A stretch of DNA of 64,000 bases, taken from positions 21,805,461 through 21,869,460 of the forward strand of contig NC_079325.1 in assembly GCF_029931775.1 (NCBI RefSeq), given 5' to 3'. The notes below the pieces were generated by a model, which was given only the letters and a program-made list of their open reading frames with translations, ran no database searches and was not told the origin of the DNA. Both the position numbers and the translations under genes were made by a program. Every line of letters starts with the position of its first letter. The stretch's first letter is position 1. The stretch is from Euleptes europaea. Lineage: Eukaryota; Chordata; Lepidosauria; Squamata; Sphaerodactylidae. Of this stretch, positions 12,114 to 22,815 are shown piece by piece.

Positions 12114-12898
12114 AGCAAATTAAATATCAAGCACTCGGTTTTTTTACATTCACTCTTAAAAGCAGCAATCTACTGCATTTGTTATTGGGCGGGGGATAGA
12201 AAACATGGAAACATTTTCAGGAATGTTTTAAGTGCTAACCCACCCAGTTGTACCCTGGCGTTAAGTGTTTGACGTAAGTCATCTGGGTCTCTGGATACGC
12301 AGCTGTGGGCGCCTGAATGTAAAGCCAGGAACGCAGTCCTCTGGTGACCCTGTGATGAAACGCCCTTGTAAATAACTGATATGCTGACAACACTTCTAGC
12401 CGGCCTTGTTTTGCAAACAGTTGGCATCTGTAACCACCGACAGGGCATGTCGCCTCCAAACGCTGATTAGCTGCTCTTAACTTTGGGCGTAGGTTTGAAG
12501 GGGCGCCTCCGCCAGTTTAAACTCTAGCTTTCTCTCTCCCCCGCCCCTTGATCTGTGCAGATTAGCCAGTTTTGAAAGGATTTATGTGTGTTGCAAACTA
12601 ATTTAGCAGAGAGAGTCTTCAAAACAAGGTGTCCGGTGGTGGGAGCACGTGGTGAAGCACTACAAATGCTCTAGAGAGAGTGGGGTTTCTCTCTTCTCCC
12701 CACCCACCCCCAAAAGTCTCCTGCAAGCAAACAGCCTCATGGTAGATTCTCTTGCCTTGCTTGAAAAGATTGTTAAATGGGCAAAAAAGGGCTCCTTGCC
12801 TATCTCAATGGAATGTATATAATATAATGTGATTAATGTGGCAGATCAGCAGGTTCAAAGATCCACCTGTAACCTCTCTGCTCCTTTGGGGAACAGAA

Positions 12899-12993
12899 TG
12901 GGGAGGGGCTGTGGCTCAGTGGAATAGCATCTGTTTGGCATGCAGAAGGTCCCAGGTTCAATCCCCGGCATGTCCAGTTTAAAGGGACTAGGC
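12899..12993 (+). repeat. Sauria-type tRNA SINE, left half (split by insertion)
   Basis: GGGGCTGTGGCTCAGTGG to AAAGGGACTAGGC. The right half resumes at 13393. Confidence 0.85.
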
Positions 12994-13392
12994 CAGTGAT
13001 GGCGAACCTTTTAGAGACCGAGTGCCCAAACTGCAACCCAAAACCCACTTATTTATCGCAAAGTGCCAACATGGCAATTTAACCTGAATACTGAGGTTTT
13101 AGTTTAGAAAAAACAACACATACATTAACATATTTTGCCTTGAAAGAAAAACACAATAACAGAGCTTTCAATGATGCAAACTTTTACCTTTCAATAAAAA
13201 GTTGTTTGTATTTGGCATGCTTTTGAACAATTAATGTTTGTTCAAAGCCCCTAAGCTGGGTGGCGAGGAGTCCAGGGAAGGGTGGGGGCTTTGAAAGGGG
13301 GGCTTTCAAAGTCCAGGGAAGGGGGGGCCGTGCCCACAGAGAGGGCTCAGTGTGCCATGTCCAGCACGCATGACGAAGGTTCGCCAACACGG
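12994..13392. mobile_element. Non-autonomous hAT transposon (Charlie-like) inside a SINE
   Basis: It begins CAGTGATGGCGAACC and ends GGTTCGCCAACACGG, imperfect 15-bp hAT-type inverted ends. The 8-bp GACTAGGC is duplicated at 12986-12993 and 13393-13400, the duplication length expected for hAT. No transposase frame is present in 399 bp. Confidence 0.85.
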
Positions 13393-13530
13393 GACTAGGC
13401 AAGTAGGTGATGTGAGAGACCACAGCCTGAGACCCTGGAGCGCCACTGCCAGTCTGAGTAGACAGTACTGACTTTGATGCACTGAGGGTCTGATTCAGTA
13501 TAAGGCAGCTTCATGTGTTCATGTGTCCAA
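13393..13530 (+). repeat. Sauria-type tRNA SINE, right half
   Basis: Continues from 12993: GACTAGGCAAGTAGGTGATG to GGCAGCTTCATGTGTTC. Confidence 0.85.
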
Positions 13531-14407
13531 GGTTTGTTTACCCTTACTGCCATCTATTGGAGTGTGGTTAGGCTACCAGTCAGGACTCGAATCCAGGGTT
13601 TTTACATCTGAGGCATCTAGCCACTGCAGCATCAGTGGTTGAGTACCTAGGACCGCCTAAGCCCGATCAGAGACCAGTGGTCTGTCTAGTCAAGCGCCTT
13701 GTTTATTAGCAGATGTTAACATTTAAGCACTGCAGGGAGACCTCCCGTTGCAGGCTGGGTTCATTTGTAAACAGCAGCCTTCGAGGGGTGGGGTCTTTTC
13801 TCCAGTCCAGTTCCAGATACGCTTTTGGAAAACGACTGCTGAGTCTAGGTGGGATTCATTTGCACCATGTAAAGGGCTTTTCAGTCCTTCTCCTGCTCGG
13901 GGTGTGCCCACATGAAAAACAAGCAGTGTTCTTTGAACAGATTCCTGGATCAGATCGGTGGCTTGATCTGCAGTTGCATTTCAGCCTAGCTACGTGTTGT
14001 TGTTTGTGCATGATTTTGGCCACAGGTTTCCTCGTAAGTCCTCCTTCAAGGAACCTCCAGCTCTGCCGTTCTCTTAAATTTCTTCTCTGCAGAAGACAAC
14101 CATTTGTTCCTATAAGGAAGGCAAAGAGTCCTGAATACTTGTGGCTGTTTAATTACACCGAACGTGTGGCAGCCCGGTTTAGATGCCACAAATGCGTTGA
14201 AAGGTGCAGACATATCTGACGTTTTTAGAGGAGTGGGGCAATTTGGAAGCGCTTTCGCTGTGTTCAGTCCAAACATGTATTTGGTTTTCCCTGTAGGGTC
14301 ATTTGAAAGAACCTGACTGTGTGGTGTTGATTGGCTGTCTCATCCGGGGCCTCCATCTTCTCCCTCCCTCCCAAGTCGCTAGCCTATTTTGTATTGTTTC
14401 CATTTTA

Positions 14408-14747
14408 ATTAAGAGTTGGTTTTTATGTGCCGGTTTTCTCTACCTTTTAAGGAGAATCGAAGCAGTTTACAATGTCTTTCCCTTCCCCACAACAGACACC
14501 TTGTGAAGTAGATGGGGGTGAGAGAGCTCTTAAGAGAGCTGTGACTAGCCCAAGGTCACCCAACTGGCTTCATGTGGAGGAGTGGTGAATCAAACCTGGT
14601 TCACCAGTTTAGAGCCGGCCCCTCATGTGGAAGAGTGGGGAATCAAACCCAGTTCACCAGTTTAGAGTCTGCTGCTCATGTGGAGGAGTGGGGAATCAAA
14701 CCCAGTTCTCCAGAGTCCTTCACTCTTAACTGCTGCACCATGCCGGC
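14408..14747 (-). repeat. tRNA-derived SINE, family A with internal duplication
   Basis: The segment CTCATGTGGAGGAGTGGGGA around the B box is repeated two to three times (14565-14715). Confidence 0.75.
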
Positions 14748-15127
14748 AGAAAATGAAAGTATAAATGTACCTACAGAGCTCCCAAAAAAACAAATTTTGC
14801 AGCTTGCCTAATGCATAAAGAGGGGCAAGATGGGTAGCTGACCCAGCCTTTGATTCATTCATATGTTGATCTGTCATTCAGATCACAAAGCTAGGAGGAA
14901 ACCCAAGCTCACTGCGGCCGAAGGGGCCGCTGTGAACTTGTTCTCTCCCGCCCCCCACTTCCCACTACATCTGTTCTGACTCCTAAAAGCTTCATTTTGT
15001 GCTTTGACGCTCAGTATTCTGGCTCAAGGAAGGAGAAGCCTAGCAGGTGCAGTTCTTTATGTGCAACAGCACACGTGTGCGGTCTCACCTTTTGTGGCAG
15101 CACCCTGCTGTATAGCCCTCAACAAGG

Positions 15128-15318
15128 ATCCTTGGCTCAGTGGCAGAGCATCTGCTTGGCATGCCAAAGCTCCCAGGTTCGGTTCCTGGCATCTGGAGTG
15201 AGAAGGACCAGGTAGGAGGTGATATGGCAGACCTCTTCCTGGCACCATGGGGAGTTGCTATTGGTCAGATAAGACAGTACCGGTCTGGCGGCTATAAGGC
15301 AGCTTCATGTGTTCCGCA
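15128..15318 (+). repeat. Sauria-type tRNA SINE
   Basis: GGCTCAGTGGCAGAGCATCT head to AAGGCAGCTTCATGTGTTC. Confidence 0.75.
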
Positions 15319-15511
15319 TGAGGAAGGCTTAATGATGTGGAATGGGTGGCGCCTAGCTCAACATCTGAAGGCATAGCTGTGGCCTCATCCAATTAGCGTG
15401 ACGGACAAGGGGAGTTATAATGGCGGGGGGCTCTTGAAAGGCAAGTGTGGTAAAGATGAACTGAACTGAACTCTTTGCTTCCCAGAAGGAGAGGGGTATT
15501 CATGGCTACTA

Positions 15512-15735
15512 GTAAAAAAGGTTGCTAGTCATGATGCATACCTATTCTCTCCAGGATCAGAGGAGTATGCCTGTTATCTTAGATGCTGTGGAACACAGGC
15601 AGGATGGTGCTGCTGCAGTCGTCTTGTTTGTGGGCTTCTTGGGGGCATCTGGTTGGCCACTGTGTGAGCAGACTGCTGGACTTGATGGACATTGGTCTGA
15701 TCCAGCATGGCCTTTCTTATGTTCTTACATATTTC
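15512..15735 (+). repeat. CR1-like LINE 3' end, subfamily 2
   Basis: CTCCAGGATCAGAGGAGTAT to GATCCAGCATGGCCTTTCTT and ATGTTCTTA. Confidence 0.7.
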
Positions 15736-15802
15736 CTTTTTGCTTGAACTCCCATCTGTTTCTGTGAATCATTAAATGGGGTGCCATTTCTAAGAAGCAT
15801 GT

Positions 15803-15985
15803 ATAAGGCTGGGAGGGCCCATGGCATTCAGGAGGCCCCAGGTCCAATCCCCAGCATCTCCAGTTAAGAGGATCTGGCAGTAAGTGATGTGTGAGACTTT
15901 GAAGAGTTGCTGTCAGTCTGAGTAGACAATACTGACTTTGATGGACCAAGGGTCTGATTCAGTAGAAGGCAGGTTCATGTGGTCA
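15803..15985 (+). repeat. Sauria-type tRNA SINE, head damaged
   Basis: CCCAGGTCCAATCCCCAGCA to GGTCTGATTCAGTAGAAGGC. Confidence 0.65.
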
Positions 15986-16455
15986 TGTGCATAACAGTGA
16001 GTAGGGGGAGGACTGGGCATGGAAGTAGAGTCAGTGTTCTTCAGCTGGGTCTCAGAACAGCCCAGTTGGCAATGTTGCCGCTGGTCACTGGAGCAGAATT
16101 CTCTTGGTTAACTGTTGAGAGTTTTTGCAACTTTGGGGGAAAGCTGTTACTGACAACAGAGTGGAGAAGTGAGACAAGGCAGGGACACGATTCCTTGGCT
16201 CCCATGTTGAGTCTGTGACCTACAGAGGAAGACGAAAGGTTTCGCCTTCATTCTTCCTTGATGGGAGAAATTGCAGCAGATCACATGAGGCAGGCAGTGT
16301 TCATGCACAACAACTGTTTGAGAAAGTGCACGTATGCACTATGTTGGTTGCTGTCCAGCATAAAACTGGAGACATGCACCCTTGACTAAAAACAGTCATT
16401 CCGTGGCAATTGGTGGGGAACCCTGTGATGATTTTTGGTGTGTTTTCCCTTCTAG

Positions 16456-16626
16456 GTACACGAATCATTTACGACCGTAATTTTTTAATGGAGTGTCGCA
16501 ATTCTCCAGTTGCCAAAACACCACCGTGTCATCTTCCTGACATTCCAGGCGTTACAAGTCCAAGTGCAAAGGAACTCGGATCGGAGACCAATCATGCCCA
16601 CAACGAGGAGGAGAAACCAGGCATAG
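16456..16626 (+). CDS. EIF4EBP1: EIF4EBP1 exon 2
   Basis: The acceptor is ccttctag before GTACACGAATC and the donor is ATAG before gtgagt. It is 171 nt, entered and left in phase 1. It carries the eIF4E-binding helix YDRNFLM and the two proline-directed phosphosites. The reading frame stays open into both introns, which is accidental. Confidence 0.95.
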
Positions 16627-19090
16627 GTGAGTGGTTCCCTGCAGCTCGTGCCGTAAACGGGCCTTTATTGTGCAGTTCAGACCGTCTACATGAGTCGTGC
16701 ATGACCCATCAGACCATATGTAGCTCACCAGCCATGCAAGATGGGCTGAGAGCCAGCGTGGTGTAGTGGTTAAGAGCAGTGGTTTAGAGCGGTGGACTCT
16801 AATCTGGAGAACCGGGTTTGATCCCCCACTCCCTCTACATGAGCGGCGGAGGCTAATTTGGTGAACTGGATTTATTTCCCCACTCCTACACACAAAGCCA
16901 GCTGGGTGACCTTGGGCTAGTCACACTCTCTCAGCCCCACCTACCTTACAGGGTGTCCGTTGTGAGGAGGGGAAGGGAAGGTGATTGTAAGCTGGTTTGA
17001 GTCTTCCTTAAGTGGTAGAGAAAGTCGGCATATAAAAACCAACTCTTCTTCTTCTTCTGTGAACACCCTTCTTGGGATTGCAAAACCAGGGGATTGTCAA
17101 TCAGAAGAAGAGTTGGTTTTTACATGCTGACTTTCTCTACCTTTTAAGGAGAATCAAACCTTCTTATAATCTCCTTCCCTTTTTCTCCCCACAACAGACA
17201 CCCTTGTGAGGTAGGTGAGGCTGAGAGAGTTCGGAGAAACTGTGACTAGCCCAAAGTCACCCAGCTGGCTTCATGTGGAGGAGTGGGGAGTCAGACCCGG
17301 TTCTCCAGATTAGAGTCAACAGCTCTTAACCACTACACACTGGCTCTCATCATTATAAAACCAATATGTGGCTGAGGGGTTCTCTCGAGCCTTAGAGGGT
17401 CCCAAGTTGTACTGACCTGGAAAAGAGGCATTAAAATGTGACTTACTTGGAGGGCCTGTATCTATTGCTGAGGTTGCTCCTATAACCACAGCAATATTAC
17501 AGGAGATTCTGCTATGTGCCGAGAGTCCTGTCTACAAGGCAGCAGGCTGATTCTCCAAATGCTCATGGTCTCAAGTCGCACAATCAGTGGATTAACACAG
17601 CTCCAGCTGTCTTAGTGCACCCTCCATAAATGGTATACCCATGCAGTGGAGAGTCCAAGCTCCATTGAAGCAATTCCCAGTGTGTGTAATGAGACCCACC
17701 ACACCATGAAAAATAAATTATATATACTCTGTGTGTTTGTGTGTAATCCTATAAGCACCTGCCTACCGTAGGAGACTACCCACTACATCCCTGCGTGAAT
17801 TGCTGTTCTGATGTATCCTTTTAATCAGAAGGCAGGATGCTGCTGCAGTCGTCTTGTTTGTAGACTTCCTAGAGGCACCTGGTTGGCCACTGTGGGCTTC
17901 CTAGAGGCACCTGGTTGGCCACTGTGTGAATAGTCTGCTGGACTTGATCCAGCAAGGCTTTTCTTATGTCCTTATGTCCTTAGGCATTATTGTTTAAATC
18001 AGAGTTAGCTAACCTTTGGGTTGGTGAGAGCTACTTTCGGGGTGGGTATGGACCCCAGAGCAACTTCGGGGACAGCATCAGGATCGCTCCCTCTGTAACT
18101 TGTCCTAGAGATGTATTGACAGGCAGAATTGTTACGTCATGTGGTTTGTATGCCTTTTGTATGTTTTATAATATGTTGGAAAATAAACAATTTTTAAAAA
18201 AATCGAGGGGAATATAACCCAACCTAGAAAACAGAAGTTGGGTACCCAAAGTTAGGTGGGAAGAAAGAAATATATAAATAATGAAAATATATAATTTATT
18301 AGAAGCACTATGTAAAGATTAAAATTATTTTAAAATGTTCAAATAGCACAATGGCATTTCCTAAGGTTGATATCTTAACCACATGCCAAACGCGTTTCGG
18401 CCTCTATGGCCTTCCTCGGTGGTCTATTTGAAACCCATTTAAAACATGCACACATTTACAGATATATATGTGCATATACAGGCAATATAAAAAAGACTAG
18501 ACATGTAATAAGTTGTATATATTATCAGTTACACCAACATCTGGTAAGATTGTCTATAGTTTTTATGCTGGGCTGTATATGTCTCCCATATAAGATGTGG
18601 GCAGGTAACAACCTAGTCAAACATTGTAATATATGCAACCTATTACATGCCTGGTCTGTTTTATATTGCCTGTATATGTATATATCTGTAAATGTGTGCA
18701 TATTTTAAATGGGTTTCAAATAGACCACTGAGGAAGGCCATAGAGGCCGAAACGTGTTTGGCATGTGGTGACAGACATCAACCTTAGGAAATGCCATTGT
18801 GCTATTTTAACATTTTTAAGTATTTAATCTTCACATAGCGTTTCTAATAAATTATGTATTTTCATTATTTATATATTTCTTTCTTCCCACCCAACCTTGG
18901 GTCCCCTCTTTGCTCATAGCCTGACTGCATTGTAGGCTGCCAACTTGTTTGACTTGCTTTCAAAGACTTGGGCAATAAAAATGTCCGCAGGAGCCACATC
19001 AAGTGAATACTGCATGTGAACTTCAGACCTGATCGGTTCTCATTTTCTTCTCACACAGGTGAGGAAGCCCAGTTTGACATGGATATCTAA
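16456..19090 (+). CDS. EIF4EBP1: Eukaryotic translation initiation factor 4E-binding protein 1 (exons 2-3; 5' end outside window)
   Basis: 4E-BP1 is a small cytoplasmic, largely disordered repressor that binds eIF4E and blocks eIF4G docking; mTORC1 phosphorylation releases it. Exon 2 encodes [18 protein letters not shown], containing the eIF4E-binding motif YxxxxL-phi, then SPVAKTPP, which holds the equivalents of Ser65 and Thr70, and a conserved IPGVTSPS segment. Exon 3 encodes EEAQFDMDI-stop, whose last five residues are the TOS motif that recruits Raptor. Choice of paralogue: [14 protein letters not shown] is closest to 4E-BP1 (4E-BP2 has LLDRRNSP, 4E-BP3 LLECKNSP), and ASH2L is a neighbour as on human 8p11. 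Splice sites are canonical and both phases are 1. An oddity is Asn in YDRNFLM where Lys is usual. Exon 1, with the Thr37/Thr46 region, is not in the window. Confidence 0.95.
16749..17061 (+). repeat. tRNA-derived SINE, family A (EIF4EBP1 intron 2)
   Basis: Full-length with (CTT)n tail. It lies about 120 bp past exon 2 and faces an opposite copy at 17104. Confidence 0.85.
17104..17349 (-). repeat. tRNA-derived SINE, family A, inverted neighbour
   Basis: Minus strand, shorter form. With 16749-17061 it makes a tail-to-tail inverted pair separated by about 40 bp. Confidence 0.8.
17830..17985 (+). repeat. CR1-like LINE 3' end, subfamily 2, with 37-bp tandem duplication
   Basis: TCCTAGAGGCACCTGGTTGG with CCACTGTG occurs twice in direct succession (17869-17927). 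Confidence 0.6.
18240..18904. repeat. 665-bp inverted repeat with hammerhead-like core in both arms (Penelope-like?)
   Basis: Arms of about 300 bp (from GTACCCAAAGTTAGGTGGGA to the reverse complement of TTCCCACCCAACCTTGGG) meet near 18570. The right arm has CTGAGGA (18728), a perfect GGCC-ATAGA-GGCC stem-loop, and GAAA (18749); the left arm has its mirror image. It sits in EIF4EBP1 intron 2. Confidence 0.7.
19059..19090 (+). CDS. EIF4EBP1: EIF4EBP1 exon 3 (TOS motif and stop)
   Basis: The acceptor is cttctcacacag, followed by 32 nt that complete [10 protein letters not shown] and TAA. FDMDI is the mTOR signalling (TOS) motif; human 4E-BP1 has FEMDI. Phase 1 matches exon 2. Confidence 0.95.
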
Positions 19091-19475
19091 AGCTTTGGTT
19101 CGGAGAATACGAGGAGGTTTTTTTTCTCCCCTCCAGTGGAAACGCAGAATCAGCAGTGCTTCCAAAACAAGTGAGACTTGTAGAATAGTCCACGCTTTGC
19201 AAAGCTTTCCAATCTGGAAGGTCCACTCATTTTTATTTTTTAACGCGGAAGTGGGGAAGGCGATTTCCAGTGGCGTAAGGAGTGAAAACGGTGGCAGGTT
19301 TCTCTGTACGGGATGGCGGTGCTGCCAGTGATGTCCATCGGCATAAGAGAGTGGAATGCTTTAACTTCTGTATCTTGAATCCCTGTGCCTTTTGTCTGTT
19401 CATCAGTATCCGTTGCTCTGAAGGCCAGGGACTGGATGTGAGGAGAGAAATAAAAATCATGCTGAATATGGATGA
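19091..19475 (+). other. EIF4EBP1: EIF4EBP1 3'UTR with poly(A) signal AATAAA at 19449-19454
   Basis: About 360 nt of non-repeat sequence follows the stop codon and ends in an AATAAA hexamer. The length is typical for this family. The cleavage point is inferred at roughly 15-25 nt past the hexamer. Confidence 0.65.
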
Positions 19476-19757
19476 TTACTTAAAATTGTGGGTCTCTTCT
19501 TGTTCATAAATGTCACGTGCAAAGCATTCTGTGGCCTGTATCTCAAACCTAACAAGAGATGGGGAAGGAGTGTCGAGTACTGACTCAGTATTTATAAACC
19601 TATACAGTGTCATCTCCCTTGTGCATCTCTATGGCTCTAGTGCCCATTCAACATCAGTAGCTTTGATAAATGTTTAAAATATCTACTGAGAAGGGACCAT
19701 GGTTGAGAGTAGAAGAAACTTTTCTCCAGTTTACTTTCTATAGCCATATATTCTACT

Positions 19758-20415
19758 TTCATAGAATCATAGAGTTGGAAGGGACCACCAGGGTCATCTA
19801 GTCCAACCCTCCTGCACAATGCAGGAAATTCATAACTACCTCCCCCAAACACACCCAGTGACCCCCTACATGCCCAGAAGATGGCCAAGGTGCCCTCCCT
19901 CTCATGAAATGCCTTAGGTCATAGAATCAGCATTGCTGACAGATGGCCATCTAGCCTCTGCTTAAAAACCTCCAGGGAAGGAGCACTTACCACCTCCTGA
20001 GGAAGCCTGTTCCATTGAGGAACCACTCTAACTGTTAGAAAATTCTTCCTAATGTTTAGACGGAAACTCTTTTGATTTAATTTCAACCTTTTAGTTCTAG
20101 TCTGACCTTCTGGGGCAACAGAAAACAACTCAGCACCATCCTCTATATGACAGCCCTTCAAGTACTTGAACATGGTTATCATATCGCCTCTCAGTCTTCT
20201 CCTCTTCAGGCTAAACATACCCAGCTCCTTCAACCTTTCCTCATAGGACTTGGTCTCCAGACCCCTCACCACCTTTGTTGCCCTTCTCTGGACACATTCC
20301 AGCTTGTCTGCATCCTTCTTAAATTGTGGGGCCCAAAACTGAACACAATACTCTAGGTGAGGTCTAACCAGAGCAGAGTAGAGCAATACCATCACTTCGC
20401 GTGATCTGGACACTA
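19758..20415 (-). repeat. CR1 LINE, 3' end with 164-codon open ORF2 remnant
   Basis: The minus strand reads SREVMVLLYSALVRPHLEYC then WNRLPQEVV, the C-terminus of CR1 ORF2, followed by the 3'UTR ending in ATGATTCTATG form. It is 5'-truncated near 20415, where a small palindrome (GGACACTATAC and its reverse) begins. Confidence 0.9.
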
Positions 20416-20854
20416 TACTTCTGTTGATGTATAGTGTCCAGATTTCCTTCCTGTAGTACCAATCAGTGGACTGATGAGGCTGAGTAGTTCATATCAGTTG
20501 TTCTGGTCAATTTTGCTCTTGAATGTGCTGGAAACGGGTGATGTACATTGATCAAAGAAAAGTGGACTAAGGTTAAAATGGTTAAAAATGTTCTTCAATG
20601 GGGAGGGCATTGCAGTGGGAAAGCTAGTAGCCTTGTAATACTTTTCTTTAAAAAGGTGGGGGTTACACCTGGATAAGTAGGGATGCACACATTCTCCACT
20701 GCACCAAAAAAAAACTTTTTTTAATGCTTTTAAAACTGATCTGAGTTTTGGAGTAGTGTGCGTTTTGTCTTTTTCATGAACTCACATGAACTGTGAGCAG
20801 AGCTTTTGACTGCAGTACTGCAGCTTACCACTCTGCGCCCCAATGCTCCTTACT

Positions 20855-21074
20855 CTGTGTGTGTAAAGTGCCATCAAGTCGCAGCCGATTTATGGCGACC
20901 CCTTATGGGGTTTTCAAGGCAAGAGACTAACAGAGGTGGTTTGCCAGTGCCTTCCTCTGTATAGCAACCCTGGACTTCCTTGGTGGTCTCCCATCCAAAT
21001 ACTAACCAGGGATGACCCTGCTTAGCTTCTGAGATCTGACGAGATCAGGCTAGCCTGGGCCATCCAGGTCAGGG
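20855..21074 (-). repeat. 5S-rRNA-derived SINE
   Basis: Minus-strand copy with CAGAAGCTAAGCAGGGTCA and CTTGATGGCACTTTACACA. Confidence 0.88.
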
Positions 21075-22127
21075 CGCTCCGTACTCTACCTCCCTGATTA
21101 TTACTCTTAGCTCAGGGTGTTTTCTGGGGTAGATTGCTGTTTCTACCTTTTAGCTTTGTCTTATACCATCAACTCCAGTCAGCAGCCTTGGGCACTGATG
21201 GTGAGAAAGGACAATACGAAATTTTAAAATTAGTAAAAATAAAAATAGGGTCCCACACGGATTTGTAGAGTGGAAGATTAAACTATTAGGATTTTTTTCC
21301 CCTTACATGATCCCATAAACTCTTTGGGGTATGAGCAAGCTGATTTCTCACCTTGTTTTCTCCTTTCAACATTCCAAGGGCAATGAGCATGCTCAGTCTT
21401 CATTAGATGTGGTGGGCAAGGGGGGTATTTTACATATTCATATTTTCTGCATGCCTAGGAAATTCCTTAAGCATTTAAAACACCAGCTTTGCCTGCAAAT
21501 GGGCCTCTTTTGTTGTTTTGTGACAGGCATTTGTCTATGAACTTTGCTATTAAAGAGCTCAAGCTGGGAGGAGCATGAAAGAGGAGAGAGATAAACAGCT
21601 TAGACATTTTCCCTTACCCAAATGCCTTAATCTCCCCATCCAGAATTCTGTACGTTCTCCGGAGCTTGAGCAGGATAACTTTCCATTTCCTTTTGCTTTG
21701 ATTGTCCTTTCACTGACTAGCATCTGTTAGCATTCCATCAGGCTGCTTTTAGGAAGGTTTTATTTCTTTTGGATAATTTGCAAACTCTGCATACCTGGAG
21801 AGCCCCCCCCCCCTTCCAAGTATGCATAAACCTTGCCTGTGGATAAGCTGGGTTTGCTTTGCAGCTGATAGGCACTCCACCCTCCAGTTAGCCATTAGGA
21901 GCGGTAAAATAACAATATGCCCGGCATATAAATTCACATTTTGGACCTATTCCTTAATTATCTTGCTTGTCAAACCAAAATACCAATGGATCATTTGTAG
22001 TTAACCTGTGACTGTTCTTAAAGCTATATGCTTCCTGCCAACAGAACTGCTTATGTTTGTTTAACCTTTTTTAAAAAAATCTTTCTTTAGTGAAGTTTGC
22101 AGCAGCTGGCAACAAGAAGTTATTGCA

Positions 22128-22378
22128 CATCAAGCAATACAATCAATACAATCTTTATTTTAAAAAAACAGTCATAGACCAGTACAGTTCTTCACAATTT
22201 ACCATTAAAACCCTTAGTGTTACGCTCTACCCACGGGTTAATACAAATAGTAAAAAAGTTGTTTGTACTCTTTGCAAACTATATAAACTACCCATTAAAA
22301 TTATCGACATGCTGGTGTTCTCAGCAGCTTCTGACAAATTCTACAGGCCACTTGCACATCAAGCAAAATATTTCTGAA
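22128..22378 (-). repeat. Probable LINE 3' end
   Basis: On the minus strand it ends AAATAAAGATTGTATTGATT, a polyadenylation-like end plus short tandem tail. The family was not identified. Confidence 0.35.
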
Positions 22379-22469
22379 TTGGATGGAGTGAACCATATAG
22401 AGGTGAAAGGCAGAAATCTGAATCTAGGTGCCTTGCCGAAACAAAGTACTGGTATCCTGCTTGCCAAAT

Positions 22470-22815
22470 TATTTAGTTATTTCATTTCTGCTCCGCCTTT
22501 CTCCCCAAGGGTCACCCAAAGCAGCTTACACTGTTCTCTCCTCCATTTTAGCCCCACAACAACCTTGTGAGGTAGGTTAGGCTGAGAATGTGCGAGTGGC
22601 CCATGGCACGAGTGGGAATTACCAGGCTGCTCAGCCTTCATCCTTCCGAGGGTGGTAAAATGAGTACCCAGCTTCCTGGGGGTAAAGTGTAGATGACTGG
22701 GGAAGGCAATGGCAAACCACCCCGTAAACATAGTCTGCCTAGTAAATGTCGGGATGTGGTGTCACCCCATGGGTCAGTAATGGCCCGGTGCTTGCACAGG
22801 GGACTACCTTTACCT
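22470..22815. repeat. Composite SINE: family C fragment (-) joined to a TTACCTTT-tailed repeat (+)
   Basis: 22470-22610 is a minus-strand family C core. 22616-22815 has CTGGGGAAGGCAATGGCAAA and CCCGGTGCTTGCACAGGGGA, ending CTTTACCTTTA, a known squamate SINE-like tail. Confidence 0.5.

Larger units (their letters stand above)
1..16455 (+). other. EIF4EBP1: EIF4EBP1 intron 1 (3' part), repeat-filled
   Basis: No coding exon was recognised here. EIF4EBP1 exon 2 begins at 16456, and an exon 1 with the conserved TTPGGTLFSTTPGG motif or a CpG island was not seen, so exon 1 should lie left of the window; long first introns are normal for this gene. The interval is mainly SINEs, LINE tails and palindromic elements listed separately. 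The longest open frames (for example 13713-14219) match no family I recognise. Confidence 0.6.

Noticed and set aside
13713-14219. 168-codon open frame on the plus strand
   Set aside because: No family resemblance, no splice or promoter context, and composition like the surrounding intron; judged accidental.
1-16455. Search for EIF4EBP1 exon 1 (start codon to STTPG motif)
   Set aside because: No CpG-rich stretch and no frame with the conserved TTPGGT repeat was seen on the plus strand, so exon 1 is taken to be outside the window.
16410-16455. Upstream ATG in frame with EIF4EBP1 exon 2, and read-through past 16626
   Set aside because: Both are intronic. A strong acceptor and donor bound the conserved segment, and exon 3 completes the TOS motif.
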